From Acidimicrobiia bacterium (lineage in GTDB: Bacteria > Actinomycetota > Acidimicrobiia > IMCC26256 > JAOSJM01): DNA of 64,000 nucleotides. The position numbers were made by a program, and so were the translations under genes. Below are positions 43,193 to 52,936 of this stretch, piece after piece. Under the pieces are notes generated by a model. That model ran no database searches. It was not told the origin of the DNA and saw only the letters and a list, made by a program, of their open reading frames with translations. The DNA lies in contig JAOSJM010000001.1 of NCBI GenBank assembly GCA_027494165.1, positions 1,240,001-1,304,000 on the forward strand, written 5' to 3'. Each line of letters opens with the position of its first letter. Within the stretch, counting starts at the first letter, position 1.

Positions 43193-45481
43193 TCATGGCC
43201 GGACGGCGCCGCTGGGTGCCGAGACGGCGCCGGCCGCGGAGACGCGCTCGGAGGGATGCTCCGCGGGCTCGGGAGCCATCGTCACGCTGAGGTAGACGAG
43301 GACCGCGTTCAGGATGCCGAGCATCATCCCGGGGATCGTGATCCCGGAGTCGTTGAGCGCGAACCCCAGGACCCCGACGACCATCAGCCCGGCGAGCGAG
43401 GCGCGCAGCTCGGGGACCCGCTCCCTGAGGATCCCCAGGCGTCCGGGGGCCCGGTACACCAGGTAGGCGATGAAGGCGAAGACGGCCGGGACCATGAGCG
43501 TCCAGACCGAGCGGCCCAGCACGGCGAGGTTGGCCAGCCCCTTGCGGACGACCACCGTCGAGAGGGCGTCCCAACCCTCGTCGCCGATCCGCTCGAGCAA
43601 CCGTCCCAGGTGGGTCCGCCGCTCCGGCGGGCGGAGGAGGTCGAGGGCGCCGAAGAGCCCGATCGCGACGGCGGTGGCGGCGGCGGCCAGCGCGACGACC
43701 CGTGCCCGCACCCGCCGGCCCAGGAGCAGGATCGAGGCGAGCGCGAACGCCGGGACCATCGAGAGGACGCCGCCGACGTCGGATCCCCAGAAGGGCATCC
43801 CGTCGACGACGACGGCGAGACCGAGCAGGCCGATCCCGAGCCAGGCGCCCCGCCGCCCGCCGACGCGGTGGGCGACCAGCCCGGCGAGGAGGACGGTGGC
43901 GGCCGCGAGGGCCGAGTAGGCCGGGTTCCCGAACCCGGCGAACCGGCCGGCGACCGTGGGCGTGTAGCCGAAGACCGTGTTGAGCTGCAGCCGGGCGCCC
44001 GTGACGACGTCGATGACGAGGAGGGCGACGAGGGCGCCCAGCCCCACCATCACCGGGTCGAGCCCCGATCGGCGGCCGGCGAGCAGGTAGGCCGACGCCA
44101 GGAGGGCCGACACGCCCGCGAGGAAGGCCCAGTAGGCCGTCGGGCCCCAGTCGGCGAAGGGGGCCAGGCCGGCGAGGAAGGTGGCGGGGACGAACGCCAG
44201 CACGGCGAGGGCCGACCAGGCGGCCACGTCCCGCAGCCACCGCCGGCCGGGCGCGGCCAGCGCGACGATGGCGACGGCGGAGAGGGCGACGTTCACCACG
44301 ACGAACAGGGTCGACGCCGGCCAGACCATCGAGTCCCGGAAGACCGCGCCCTCGTTGGCGTCGACGAGGAAGCCGACGCGGTCCTCGTAGGAGCCGCCCC
44401 TGCGGCCGACCTCGTAGGGCCTCCCCTCCATCGAGCTCGGCGCGTCGACGCCGAGCAGGTCGAGGATCGTGGGGGCCACGTCGATGGTCTGCACGAACCC
44501 CGACCGCCGAGTCGTGGCGGAGCGGAGGAGGCCGGGCTCGACCCCGGGCGCGCGCAGCGCGGTGACGGTCAGGTGCAGCTCCCGGCGGGACGCGGCCGGC
44601 CCGACCACGAGCACCGCGTCGCGGGCGGGATCGACCTGCTCCAGGAGCCCGGCGACGAGGCGGTCGGCCGACTCGAGGGCCTGCCGGCGGTGCTCGTCGC
44701 GCATCTCCTGGCGCGAGAACCGCCGGTAGGCGTCGGCCCGCTCGAGGTCCGACGCCTCGACGAGGACCACGGCCCGCCCGGGCGGCGCCCACACCCGCCG
44801 GAACGCGTCGAGGACGGCGTCGACGTCGGTCCGGACCCCGAAGGGCGCGTCCGGGTCCTCGGTGAGCAGGGTCGGGTCCACGACGCCCTCGGGCAGCCAG
44901 CCGTCGGAACCCATGAGGGCGGCGACGGCCTCCCGGTGGTACCGGTCCTCGACCGGCGCGAGCTCGGCCGTGTCGGCGTTGGCGATCACGGCCCGCCGGA
45001 TCCCCTCCCGGTCGAGGGCGTCGCCGAGCGCGCCCGGTTCGGAGTCGTAGTGGAGCGCCCCGTTGCGGACGAGGATCCGGGTGATGGCCAGTTCGACGAT
45101 CCCGCCGTCGACCTCCTCGCCGGTCCGCCGGGCGAAGACCTCGCCGGCCGGGTCGTCCCCGTAGGGCTCGTCGACCGCCAGCGCCTGCCCGTCGACCGCG
45201 GCGTCCCCCACGGAGCGGGTCCCGGCCCCGATGGTCACGTACGCGTCCCCCAGGCGGGTGCCGCGCCGGACGGCGCGCGTGCTGAGGTCGGCGACGCCCG
45301 CATCGACGAGCAGCGCGTCGAGGGCGGGGGTGTCGCCCTCGGCGAGCTCGGCCCACGAGATCCGTGGGAGCGAGAGCACGAGGACCCGCTCGACCGCGGT
45401 GCCGTCGGCCCCGGCCGGGCCGGGCGCGGCGAGGGCACCCATCGCGACGAGGAGGCACACGAGCGCCACCCATCGCCTCAT
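43193..45481 (-). CDS. Large membrane protein with alkaline-phosphatase-like ectodomain
   Basis: 762 residues. An N-terminal signal peptide (MRRWVALVCLLVAMGALAA) is followed by about 330 extracytoplasmic residues that resemble the alkaline phosphatase/sulfatase fold: a beta-strand start VLVLSLPRISWAEL, TPALDALLVDAG, VTIGAGTRS, and the late family block TIDVAPTILDLLGVDAP with SSMEGRPYEV. Canonical metal ligands (a DG near the start, the late DHG) are not visible. About ten transmembrane helices occupy residues 400-730. I do not recognise a named family. ATGA overlaps couple it to murJ and to the MraY-like gene, suggesting an envelope task. Confidence 0.75.
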   Translation of the reverse strand: MRRWVALVCLLVAMGALAAPGPAGADGTAVERVLVLSLPRISWAELAEGDTPALDALLVDAGVADLSTRAVRRGTRLGDAYVTIGAGTRSVGDAAVDGQALAVDEPYGDDPAGEVFARRTGEEVDGGIVELAITRILVRNGALHYDSEPGALGDALDREGIRRAVIANADTAELAPVEDRYHREAVAALMGSDGWLPEGVVDPTLLTEDPDAPFGVRTDVDAVLDAFRRVWAPPGRAVVLVEASDLERADAYRRFSRQEMRDEHRRQALESADRLVAGLLEQVDPARDAVLVVGPAASRRELHLTVTALRAPGVEPGLLRSATTRRSGFVQTIDVAPTILDLLGVDAPSSMEGRPYEVGRRGGSYEDRVGFLVDANEGAVFRDSMVWPASTLFVVVNVALSAVAIVALAAPGRRWLRDVAAWSALAVLAFVPATFLAGLAPFADWGPTAYWAFLAGVSALLASAYLLAGRRSGLDPVMVGLGALVALLVIDVVTGARLQLNTVFGYTPTVAGRFAGFGNPAYSALAAATVLLAGLVAHRVGGRRGAWLGIGLLGLAVVVDGMPFWGSDVGGVLSMVPAFALASILLLGRRVRARVVALAAAATAVAIGLFGALDLLRPPERRTHLGRLLERIGDEGWDALSTVVVRKGLANLAVLGRSVWTLMVPAVFAFIAYLVYRAPGRLGILRERVPELRASLAGLMVVGVLGFALNDSGITIPGMMLGILNAVLVYLSVTMAPEPAEHPSERVSAAGAVSAPSGAVRP

Positions 45482-47075
45482 GCCCCACCCTCCGGTACGG
45501 TCACGGGCTCCGCCGGGTGACGGCGGCTCGTGAACCCGAGGACGCGGAGCCCCCCGACGTAGGCGCCGGCCCCGAGCAGACCCACCGCGGTGAGGAGCCC
45601 GGCCGTCGCCGCCCGGCCCGCCGGGTCGACGGCCTCCACCACCCACCAGGCGAGCGCGGCCACGGCGGCCGACAGCGGGGCGACCCGGGCCAGCGCGCCC
45701 GGGACCACGGCGTGCCCCGTGCGGCGTGACAGCCCCACGAGCAGGGCCACCATCCCGGCGAGCTGGGCGACGCTGTGACCGAGGCCGAGCGCCGCGACCC
45801 GGGCCGCCCCCTCGGTGACGGGCGCCGACAGGAGCATCACCGCCACACCGATGACGGCCGAGACGAGGGCCACGACGGCCGGGGTCCGGCTGTCGCCGAG
45901 CGCGTAGTAGGCACGGGTCGCGAGCAGGAAGGCGCCGTAGGCGAAGAGCCCCACCGCCAGGGACGCCATCCCGGCGGCGAGGAGTCCCACGCCCTCGCCC
46001 TCGGCGGCCCGCCCGAACACGACCACCCGCATGAACGGCTGGGCCAGGGCCACCATCGCCGCCGACACGGGGACGACGAGTACGGCCATGCCGTCGAGGG
46101 CCCAGCGCAGTGAGCCGGCGAAGGCCCCCGTTCCCCCCGCTCCGCCTCCCCGGCGATCTCCGGGAGGATGGCGGTGTGGATCGGCTGGGCCAGCACGGCG
46201 TACGGGGCCAGGAAGAACACGAAGGCCACCTGGTAGGCGACGACGCCACCCTCCACGCCGTTGCCGACCACGATGGCGGCGCCGAGGAGCAGACCGACGC
46301 CGACGTGCAGGACGGCTGCCCAGCCCGACAGCCGGAGGAGCCGCCCGACCGCCGGGTCGCGCCGCGGGAGGTGGATCCGGAACCGGAAGCCGCTCGCCCG
46401 CAACGCCAGCGCGGGGATCGCCACGAACGCCGCCACGCCCAGGGTCCCGCCGAGGGCCAGCGTGAGCTTCTCGGCGAGGGAGAGGTCGAGGCCCGGCTCT
46501 CCCGGTCCGGCGAGGACGCGGAAGATGACCATCGCCGCGACGACCACCGCCGTGTTCCCGATCGGCGCGGCCGCCGGGAGGGCGAACCGGCGGCGGGCGT
46601 TCAGCACGGCGATCGCCACCGCGCCGACGGCGTAGAGCACCACCTGGGGGACGAAGAACCGGAGGAGGAACGTCGCCAGGTCGCGCTGGGCCGAGGCCAC
46701 GGCCGGGTCGTCGACGCCGCTGGTGAGGAGCCGGGCGATCCAGGGTGCGGCGAGGACGCCGACCACGCTCACGACCCCGAGGACGGCGCCGGCCAGACCG
46801 AGCAGGCCGCCCGCGAGCCGCTCCACCTCCTCGGGGCGGGCGCGGTCGAACAGGGACACGAACGTGGGGACGAGCACCGCCGACAGCGCACCGGCCGCGA
46901 TGAGCTCGAAGAGCACGTTCGAGAACGAGTTGGCGGCCTGGAAGGTGTTCCCGAGGTACGTCGTGCCGAGCACGGCCGCTATCACGAGCACGCGCACGAA
47001 CCCGAGGCCGCGGGACACCGCGGTGGCGGCACCCATCCCCGCCGCCGAGCGAGCGACCGAGCGCCGGCCGGTCAC
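45478..47075 (-). CDS. murJ: Lipid II flippase MurJ/MviN family (one-base frame break)
   Basis: About 532 residues and some fourteen transmembrane helices. The N-terminus SAAGMGAATAVSRGLGFVRVLVIAAVLG and FQAANSFSNVLFEL are MurJ signatures; QPIHTAILPEIAG ends the part in the first frame and RAYYALGDSRTPAVVAL lies in the second. One base missing from the C6 run at 46133-46138 explains the switch. MurJ moves lipid-linked peptidoglycan precursor across the membrane. It starts with GTGA overlap behind the SteB-like gene and continues into the phosphatase-like gene. Confidence 0.91.
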
Positions 47076-48017
47076 GGCGGGGTCCAGCCGGGGATGCTCC
47101 GGTCCGCGCCCACGCCGTAGCCGTAGTGGCCGACGACACCGGACGCGAGGTCCTCGAGCGCGAGCACGACCGTGGCCCGGCCGACGACGAGGTCGAGGTC
47201 GTCGACCGTCGACACGTCCGACGCCAGCTCCTCGTCGCCCCGGATCGGCTCGACGGTGGTGCCCCGTTCGGGGGTGTCCTCGCCGTCGGAGTACACCTCG
47301 CCGACCACCGTCGGGACCTGCTCCCGAACGAGCGCGGTCGTCGCGCCCACCACCGGGTCCTCCACCGCCAACTCGGCCCCCGTGCCGCTCACGAGGAGCA
47401 CCCGGGCCCCGGGTCCCGGGTAGGTGCCGAGCACGGGCTCCTCGCCCTCGGCCTCGACCGGCTCGGCCCTGAGGAACCCCGCCCCGACGAGGTTCGCCAG
47501 GACGTCGGGACCGTCCTCGGGCGCCGTCCCCTCGGCGAGACGGCGGGCGATGGCCGTCCAGGCCGTCGCCCGCATGGCGACGTCCCCTCGCACGACGGCA
47601 CCGAGGGCGTCGGCCATCGACCTCGCGGCCTCGAGGTCCCCGAGCTCCCAGCTCGGCTCGACCCACAGGACCACGGGCGCGGAGGCTCCGGCGTCCCGCA
47701 GGAGCCCCCACCGTGTCGTCCACGGTCTCGTCGTCGACGCCCGACACGGCGACGACGACGACCGGGACGTCCGCCAGCCGGCCGGCGACGGCGAAGCGTG
47801 CGGTGTCGGCGATCCCCCGCTCCAACCGCTCCACCTCGTCGCGCAGCTCGTCGTTCTCCGCCTTGCGGTTCTCGGCGTTCCGCTCGACGCGGTCGATCCG
47901 GTTGCGGAGCCCGTCGACGATGGCGCGGTCGATCACCGTCGAGCCCATGACGACACCGAGGGCCAGGGCGAGGAACACGGCGACGAGCGAAACGAGGTGG
48001 AAGCGGAAGTTGATCAC
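47072..48017 (-). CDS. SteB/MctB-like membrane-anchored protein (one-base frame break)
   Basis: About 314 residues. One N-terminal transmembrane helix (FHLVSLVAVFLALALGVVMGS), a coiled-coil (RNRIDRVERNAENRKAENDEL) and an extracytoplasmic domain (LLRDAGASAPVVLWVEPSWEL after correction). This matches the Rv1698 family, called MctB (copper) in mycobacteria and SteB in corynebacteria, where it works with SteA in cell separation. One extra C in the run 47705-47709 splits the reading. The GTG start is six bases behind steA. Direct evidence for either role here is absent. Confidence 0.86.
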
Positions 48018-48023
48018 GTCGGC

Positions 48024-49180
48024 TCAGAACCGGTCGGTGAGCGAGAACCAGAGGTCGCGCAGGGTCAGCCGGATGCCGTCGAGGAAGACGTGGATCGGTT
48101 CGGCGACGATGCTCACGACCACCATGGCGAGGAGCGCGGCGGCGACGAGGAGCAGCATGTCACGGCGACGCACCCGACCCTCGTACAGACGGTTCACCCC
48201 CTTGGCGTCGACCAGGACCGGGCCGAGTCGCAGGCGGGTCAGGAACGTCGACGACATCCCTGCCCGGCCCTTGTCGAGGAACTCGACCATCGAGGCGTGG
48301 GTGCCCACGGCGACGATCAGGGTCGCCCCGGCCTCGTAGGCGAGCACCATGGCGACGTCCTCGCTCGTCCCGTCCATGACGAACTCGTGGTAGGGGACCT
48401 CCCACGCGTGCAGGTTCTCCCGCCCGGGGGCCCGGCCGTCGACGTGTACGTGGTGGACGAGGTCGGCGCCGCCGCGCACCGCGCGCTCCGAGACCGAGTC
48501 GAAGTCACCCACGATGACGTCGGGGTGGAACCCCATCTCCAGGAGCGCGTCGGCGCCGCCGTCCACGCCCACGAGCACCGGGCGGTACTCGCGGATGTAG
48601 GGCCGCAGCGCCGCGAGGTCGCTGCGGTAGTCGTGGCCCCGGACGACCACGAGGGCGTGGCGACCCCGGAACTCCGTGCGGAGCTCGGGGAGCTCGACGG
48701 GCTCGAAGAGCCGGTGGGCCTCCCGCTGGATGTACTCCAGCGTGTTGCTCGCGAAGCGCTCCAGCTCCCCACCGATCGAGCGCCGGGCCGCCGCCATCGA
48801 GGTCTCCACCCCTTCCTCGGTGAGCGGTGTCCCGGTGCTCACGAGCTCCTCGGCGCGCCAGAGCGCCCCTCCCTCCAGGCGGACCTCCTCCCCCTCCTCG
48901 AGGAGGTCGAAGGGGACGGCGTCGCCCGGTCGAGGAGGGGGATGCCCGCCCGGAGCAGGCGGATGGGCCCACCGTTGGGGTACCGGCCCGAGATCGACTG
49001 GGACACGTTGACCACCGCCGCGATCCCGGCCGCGATCAGGCCCTCGGCCGCCACCGGGTCGAGGTCGCGGTGGTCGATCACGGCCACGTCGCCAGGCTGC
49101 AGGCGCTTCACCAGGTCCTTGGTCCGCCGGTCGAGGCGGACCGTTCCCACCACGGGCCTCGCGGAGACGCGGCGGCTCAT
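48024..49180 (-). CDS. steA: SteA-like protein with thiamin-pyrophosphokinase-like fold (one-base frame break)
   Basis: About 385 residues. The first 85 or so (DRRTKDLVKRLQPGDVAVIDHRDLD ... NVSQSISGRYPNGGP, in parts) and the rest are in different frames, joined by adding a base in the CCC at 48925-48927. The middle resembles thiamin pyrophosphokinase (VGVDGGADALLEMG, VIVGDFDSVS) without known enzyme activity. One C-terminal transmembrane helix (MLLLVAAALLAMVVVSIVA) leaves the main domain cytoplasmic. Rv1697 homologues pair with SteB to control peptidoglycan hydrolysis. ATGA overlap with recN. Confidence 0.88.
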
Positions 49181-50790
49181 CGGGACGTCCCCCGCTGCGC
49201 CGCGGTGAGGAGCTCCTGCGCGTGCGCCCGGGCATGGGCGGACGACTCGAGGCCGGCGAGCATGCGGGAGAGCGCGACCACCCGCTCCTCACCGGCGACC
49301 GGCCGGGCCCTCGTCGCCGTCCGGCCACCGGCCTCCTCCTTGGTCACCTCGACCTGGAGGTCGGCGAAGGCGGCGACCTGGGCCAGGTGCGTGACGCACA
49401 GGACCTGGTGTCGGCGACCCAGCTCGGCGAGGAGCCGCCCCACCGCGACCCCGGCTTCCCCGCCGAGACCCGCGTCGACCTCGTCGAACACGAGGGTCGG
49501 AGGCGCCTCGGCGAGGACGAGCCGGACGGCCAGCATGGCCCGCGAGAGCTCACCCCCCGAGGCGACCCGGGTGAGCGGTCCGGGCGGCTCACCGGCGTTG
49601 GCCGAGAGCAGGAACGCCACCCGGTCGGCCCCGTCCTCGCCCGCCGGGCCCGGCTCGACCTCGACCACGAAGCGCGCCGCGGGCATGGCCAGCTCACGGA
49701 GGTGGGCCTCGACCGCGACCGCGAGCGGCTCGGCGACGGCCCGGCGGGCCGCCCGCAGGTCTCCCGCCACCCGTTCGACGAGGTCCAGCGCCTCCTCGCG
49801 CTCCCGCTCCAGGGCGGCGGCGCGCTCCTCGAAGCCCTCGAGCTCGGAGATGCGCCGGGCCGCCTCCCCGCCGTAGGCGATCACCTCCTCCAGGGTCTCG
49901 CCGTACTTGCGGCCGAGCTCGCGGAGCTGCCGCCGGCGGGCCTGCACGTCGTCGAGCCTCCCGGGGTCGACGACGACCGCCTCGCCCGTGGTCCGCAGGT
50001 CGCGCCCGAGCTCGGCCAGCTCCGCCTGGAGCGCGCGGGCCCGGTGCTCGAGGTCGGCGAACGGAGGGCGCCCGGCGAGGGCCCCGGCAGCCGCGCCCAC
50101 GCCGTCGAGGACCGCTCCCTCCACGGCGAGCTGGGCCGCCAGGAGCGCCTCCCGGTGCGACGCCGCGTCGGCGAGGAGCACCTCCTCGGCCTCGAGCGCC
50201 GCGTCCTCGCCGGGGTCGCGGATCCCGGCCGCCTCGATCTCGTCGACCTGGTACCGCAGCAGATCCAGCTCGCGGGCCCGGGCCCGCCCGTCCCCTCCGA
50301 GGGCACCGAGGGCCTGCTCCACCCTCGCCGCCTCGGCCCGGGCCGCCCGGTACGCCGCGAGGGCCTCCACGGCCGGAGGGCCCGCGAAGCGGTCGAGGGC
50401 GGCCCGCTGGACGACCGGATCCAGGAGGGACTGGTGGGCGTGCTGTCCGTGGAGGTCGACGAGCCGCGTCCCGATCGCGGCCAGCTCACCCACTGCCGCC
50501 AGGCGGCCGTCGACGTACGCGCGGCTCCGCCCCTCGGCCGGGACGACCCGGGCCAGGACCACCTCCTCGTCGCGCTCGGAGTCCACGAAGCGCCCCTCGA
50601 CCCGGGCCTCGGGCGCGCCCCGACGCACCCGCGCGCTGTCGGCCCTGCCCCCCACGAGCAGCTCGACGGCCTCGACGAGCAGCGTCTTCCCCGCGCCGGT
50701 CTCGCCGGTGATGGCCGTGAGGCCGGGGGAGAGGACGAGGGTCAGCTCATCGATGATCCCGAGGCCCTCCACCCGCAGCTCGGCCAGCAT
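49177..50790 (-). CDS. recN: DNA repair protein RecN
   Basis: 537 residues, SMC-like ABC ATPase. Walker A ITGETGAGKTLLVEA lies at residues 26-40. The Q-loop region is DLHGQHAHQSLLDP. Long coiled-coils fill the middle. The ABC signature VASGGELSRAML and Walker B LVFDEVDAGLGGEAG are near the C-terminus, with the D- and H-loops (VTHLAQVA). It acts early in double-strand break repair. It is often SOS-controlled, but I see no LexA box upstream, and the gene is inside an operon six bases after nadK. Confidence 0.96.
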   Translation of the reverse strand: MLAELRVEGLGIIDELTLVLSPGLTAITGETGAGKTLLVEAVELLVGGRADSARVRRGAPEARVEGRFVDSERDEEVVLARVVPAEGRSRAYVDGRLAAVGELAAIGTRLVDLHGQHAHQSLLDPVVQRAALDRFAGPPAVEALAAYRAARAEAARVEQALGALGGDGRARARELDLLRYQVDEIEAAGIRDPGEDAALEAEEVLLADAASHREALLAAQLAVEGAVLDGVGAAAGALAGRPPFADLEHRARALQAELAELGRDLRTTGEAVVVDPGRLDDVQARRRQLRELGRKYGETLEEVIAYGGEAARRISELEGFEERAAALEREREEALDLVERVAGDLRAARRAVAEPLAVAVEAHLRELAMPAARFVVEVEPGPAGEDGADRVAFLLSANAGEPPGPLTRVASGGELSRAMLAVRLVLAEAPPTLVFDEVDAGLGGEAGVAVGRLLAELGRRHQVLCVTHLAQVAAFADLQVEVTKEEAGGRTATRARPVAGEERVVALSRMLAGLESSAHARAHAQELLTAAQRGTSR

Positions 50791-50796
50791 CGCCCG

Positions 50797-51654
50797 CTAC
50801 CGGTCGGCCAGGCCGAACTTGGCCTTGAGGATCTGGTGGAAGTCCCGGGGACCGAACGCGACCACCCGGGCGGGTCGGGCGCTGCCCGTGCAGGTCACGA
50901 CGTCGCCCGCCGCGAGGGTTCCCAGGTCCCGCCCGTCGAGCGCCAGGGCGACGGCGTCGTCCTCGACCACCTCGAAGCCCAGCTCCTCCTCGGCGTCGAG
51001 GACCAGCGCCCGGTCGAAGAGCATGTGGGGCGAGACCGGGGTCAGGACGAGGCAGCGGTGGCGGGGCGAGACGATCGGCCCCCTCGCCGAGAACGAGTAG
51101 GCCGTCGAGCCGGTGGGGGTGGCGACGATCACGCCGTCCGCGGCGTAGGTCGTGAAGAACGTCCCGTTGATCGAGACCGCGAGCCGGACCATCCGGCCCC
51201 TGACCTTCTCCAGGACGGCCTCGTTGAGCGCCCACCAGCGGCCGCCCGCCGGGCCCTGCGAGGTGACGACGACCTCGATCATCATCCGCTCGAGGACCTC
51301 GTACTCGCCGGCCAGGAGCCGCTCGAGGACGAGGTCGAGGTCGCCCGACTCGACCTCGGTGAGGTACCCGAGGTGGCCCACGTTGACGCCGAACACGGCG
51401 GCGCCGCCCTCGTAGACCAGGTCCACCGCCCGCAGCATCGTGCCGTCGCCACCGAGGGAGATCGCCACGTCGAGGCCGTCGGGGAACTCCTCGGGCGCGC
51501 AGGCCACCTCGGGCAGGCCGACCGCGACCGCCTCGTCCACGGGCATCCGCACCTCGACTCCCCGCTCGCGGAGCCAGGTCGCGGCCCGTCGGGCGAGGTC
51601 GAGGGCGACCGGACGGTCGACGTGCACGACGAGCCCGACGACCGGCGCGGTCAC
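50797..51654 (-). CDS. nadK: NAD kinase
   Basis: 285 residues. The catalytic GGDGTM motif (ISLGGDGTMLRAV, near residue 72), NVGHLGYLTE, the NAD-site ALNEAV and the glycine-rich TPTGSTAYSFSARGP are all present. It makes NADP from NAD using ATP or polyphosphate. The GTG at 51654 overlaps tlyA as GTGA. The tlyA-nadK-recN order is conserved in actinobacteria. Confidence 0.96.
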   Translation of the reverse strand: MTAPVVGLVVHVDRPVALDLARRAATWLRERGVEVRMPVDEAVAVGLPEVACAPEEFPDGLDVAISLGGDGTMLRAVDLVYEGGAAVFGVNVGHLGYLTEVESGDLDLVLERLLAGEYEVLERMMIEVVVTSQGPAGGRWWALNEAVLEKVRGRMVRLAVSINGTFFTTYAADGVIVATPTGSTAYSFSARGPIVSPRHRCLVLTPVSPHMLFDRALVLDAEEELGFEVVEDDAVALALDGRDLGTLAAGDVVTCTGSARPARVVAFGPRDFHQILKAKFGLADR

Positions 51655-52439
51655 GAGGGCTCCCCGTGCGCCTCGGCCACGACGGCGTCGAGCGCCTCCG
51701 ATGACACCGGCTCCCCCGTGCGGCGGCAGTGGACCACGAGCTCCACGTTGCCATCGGCGCCGCGCAGGACGGACGGCGCGACACCCACCGTGACGAGCCC
51801 GGCCCCGGTCAGGCCCGCCACGACCTCGGCCAGGACCTCCCGGTGGACCCGCGGGTCCCGGACGACCCCGCCCTTGCCGACCCGCTCCGGTCCGGCCTCG
51901 AACTGCGGCTTCACGAGGAGCACGAAGTCCGCGTCGGCCCGGGCCAGCCGGACCAGGGCCGGTGCCACCAGGCGCAGGGAGATGAACGAGAGGTCGGCGG
52001 TCACCAGGTCGGCCGGCTCTCCGATCGACTCGAGCGTCCGCACGTTCGTACGCTCGAGCACCGTGACGCGAGGGTCCCGGCGCAACGACCAGGCCAGCTG
52101 TCCCCGGCCGACGTCGACGGCCACGACGTGCGCCGCGCCGCGCTGGAGCAGGCAATCGGTGAACCCACCCGTGGACGCACCGGCGTCCAGGCAGCGGCGC
52201 CCGGAGACGTCGAGGCCGAAGCAGTCGAGGGCCGCGGCGAGCTTCTCGCCGCCCCGGGAGACGAACCGGGCACGAACTCGCGCCAGCGCGACGGATTCGG
52301 CCGGCGCGACCAGCCGGCCGGGGGCGCGCGCCGGCGCGCCTCCGACGGTCACGAGCCCCGCCTCGATCACCTGGCGAGCCTTGGCCCTGCTCGCCGTGAG
52401 CCCTCGCCGGACGAGCTCGACGTCCAGACGGCGTCGCAC
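51651..52439 (-). CDS. tlyA: TlyA-family rRNA 2'-O-methyltransferase
   Basis: 262 residues. An S4 RNA-binding domain (RRLDVELVRRGLTASRAKARQ) is followed by an FtsJ-like SAM methyltransferase: CLDAGASTGGFTDCLLQRGA (SAM motif I), VTADLSFISLRLV and LLVKPQFEAG. TlyA methylates 16S C1409 and 23S C1920 and is the target of capreomycin resistance in mycobacteria. Because the 16S is not in the window the sites cannot be checked. Normal length. Confidence 0.94.
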   Translation of the reverse strand: MRRRLDVELVRRGLTASRAKARQVIEAGLVTVGGAPARAPGRLVAPAESVALARVRARFVSRGGEKLAAALDCFGLDVSGRRCLDAGASTGGFTDCLLQRGAAHVVAVDVGRGQLAWSLRRDPRVTVLERTNVRTLESIGEPADLVTADLSFISLRLVAPALVRLARADADFVLLVKPQFEAGPERVGKGGVVRDPRVHREVLAEVVAGLTGAGLVTVGVAPSVLRGADGNVELVVHCRRTGEPVSSEALDAVVAEAHGEPS

Positions 52440-52445
52440 GACCGC

Positions 52446-52835
52446 CTAGGCCGAGGGACCGGAAGGGGCCGCCTTCCCGGCCGGAGCCTTCGTGGCGGAC
52501 GCCTTCTTGGCCGGGGCCTTCTTCCTCGAGGTCGAGGCTGCCGCCTTCTTCGCGGTGCCGGCGAGGCGGGCCTCGAGCGCGGCGAGGTCGTCCTTGGTGG
52601 CGATCCCGAGCACCTTGACCTGGCGGGCCACCTCACGCCGGACGAGCTCGGCGACCTGTTCGGTCCGCCGGCGGCTCAGGGCCACGAGGTCGTCGACGAA
52701 GGCCTGGACCCGCTCGCGGGCCAGCTTCCCCTCCCGCACGAGCTGCTCGGCCCGCCGGCGGGCCTGGGCCCTGGTGACCTCGGTGAGCTCCACGCCCGCG
52801 TCGAGGTACTGCTTCCAGTCGGGTCCCTGCGGCAT
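52446..52835 (-). CDS. Small coiled-coil protein with Lys/Ala-rich tail (phasin-like)
   Basis: 129 residues. Residues 1-90 are helical with heptad character (VTRAQARRRAEQLVREGKLA, VQAFVDDLVALSRRRTEQVA). The last 38 are Ala/Lys/Pro/Ser repeats (AKKAAASTSRKKAPAKKA) like a histone H1-type tail. The position before tlyA corresponds to Rv1693. Phasin-like or nucleoid-binding roles are both possible; the tail favours binding of nucleic acid or another polyanion. Start ATG at 52835 with GAGGAG upstream; -10 TATCCT at 52862-52867. Confidence 0.78.
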   Translation of the reverse strand: MPQGPDWKQYLDAGVELTEVTRAQARRRAEQLVREGKLARERVQAFVDDLVALSRRRTEQVAELVRREVARQVKVLGIATKDDLAALEARLAGTAKKAAASTSRKKAPAKKASATKAPAGKAAPSGPSA

Positions 52836-52861
52836 CGTGACTCCTCGGCCGGTGGACCTGC

Positions 52862-52867
52862 AGGATA
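52862..52867 (-). promoter_or_regulatory. -10 box of the tlyA-recN operon
   Basis: TATCCT, 26 bases before the ATG at 52835, with a GAGGAG ribosome site in the leader, so this transcript is not leaderless. Confidence 0.45.
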
Positions 52868-52922
52868 CGTGGGGTTCGCGGGGATCGGCCAGCCTGCGCG
52901 TCCCCTCCCGGGCCGGGCCCGG

Positions 52923-52928
52923 TAGGGT
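52923..52928 (+). promoter_or_regulatory. -10 box for the rhomboid gene
   Basis: TAGGGT eight bases before the ATG at 52937. Confidence 0.45.
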
Positions 52929-52936
52929 CCGCCACG

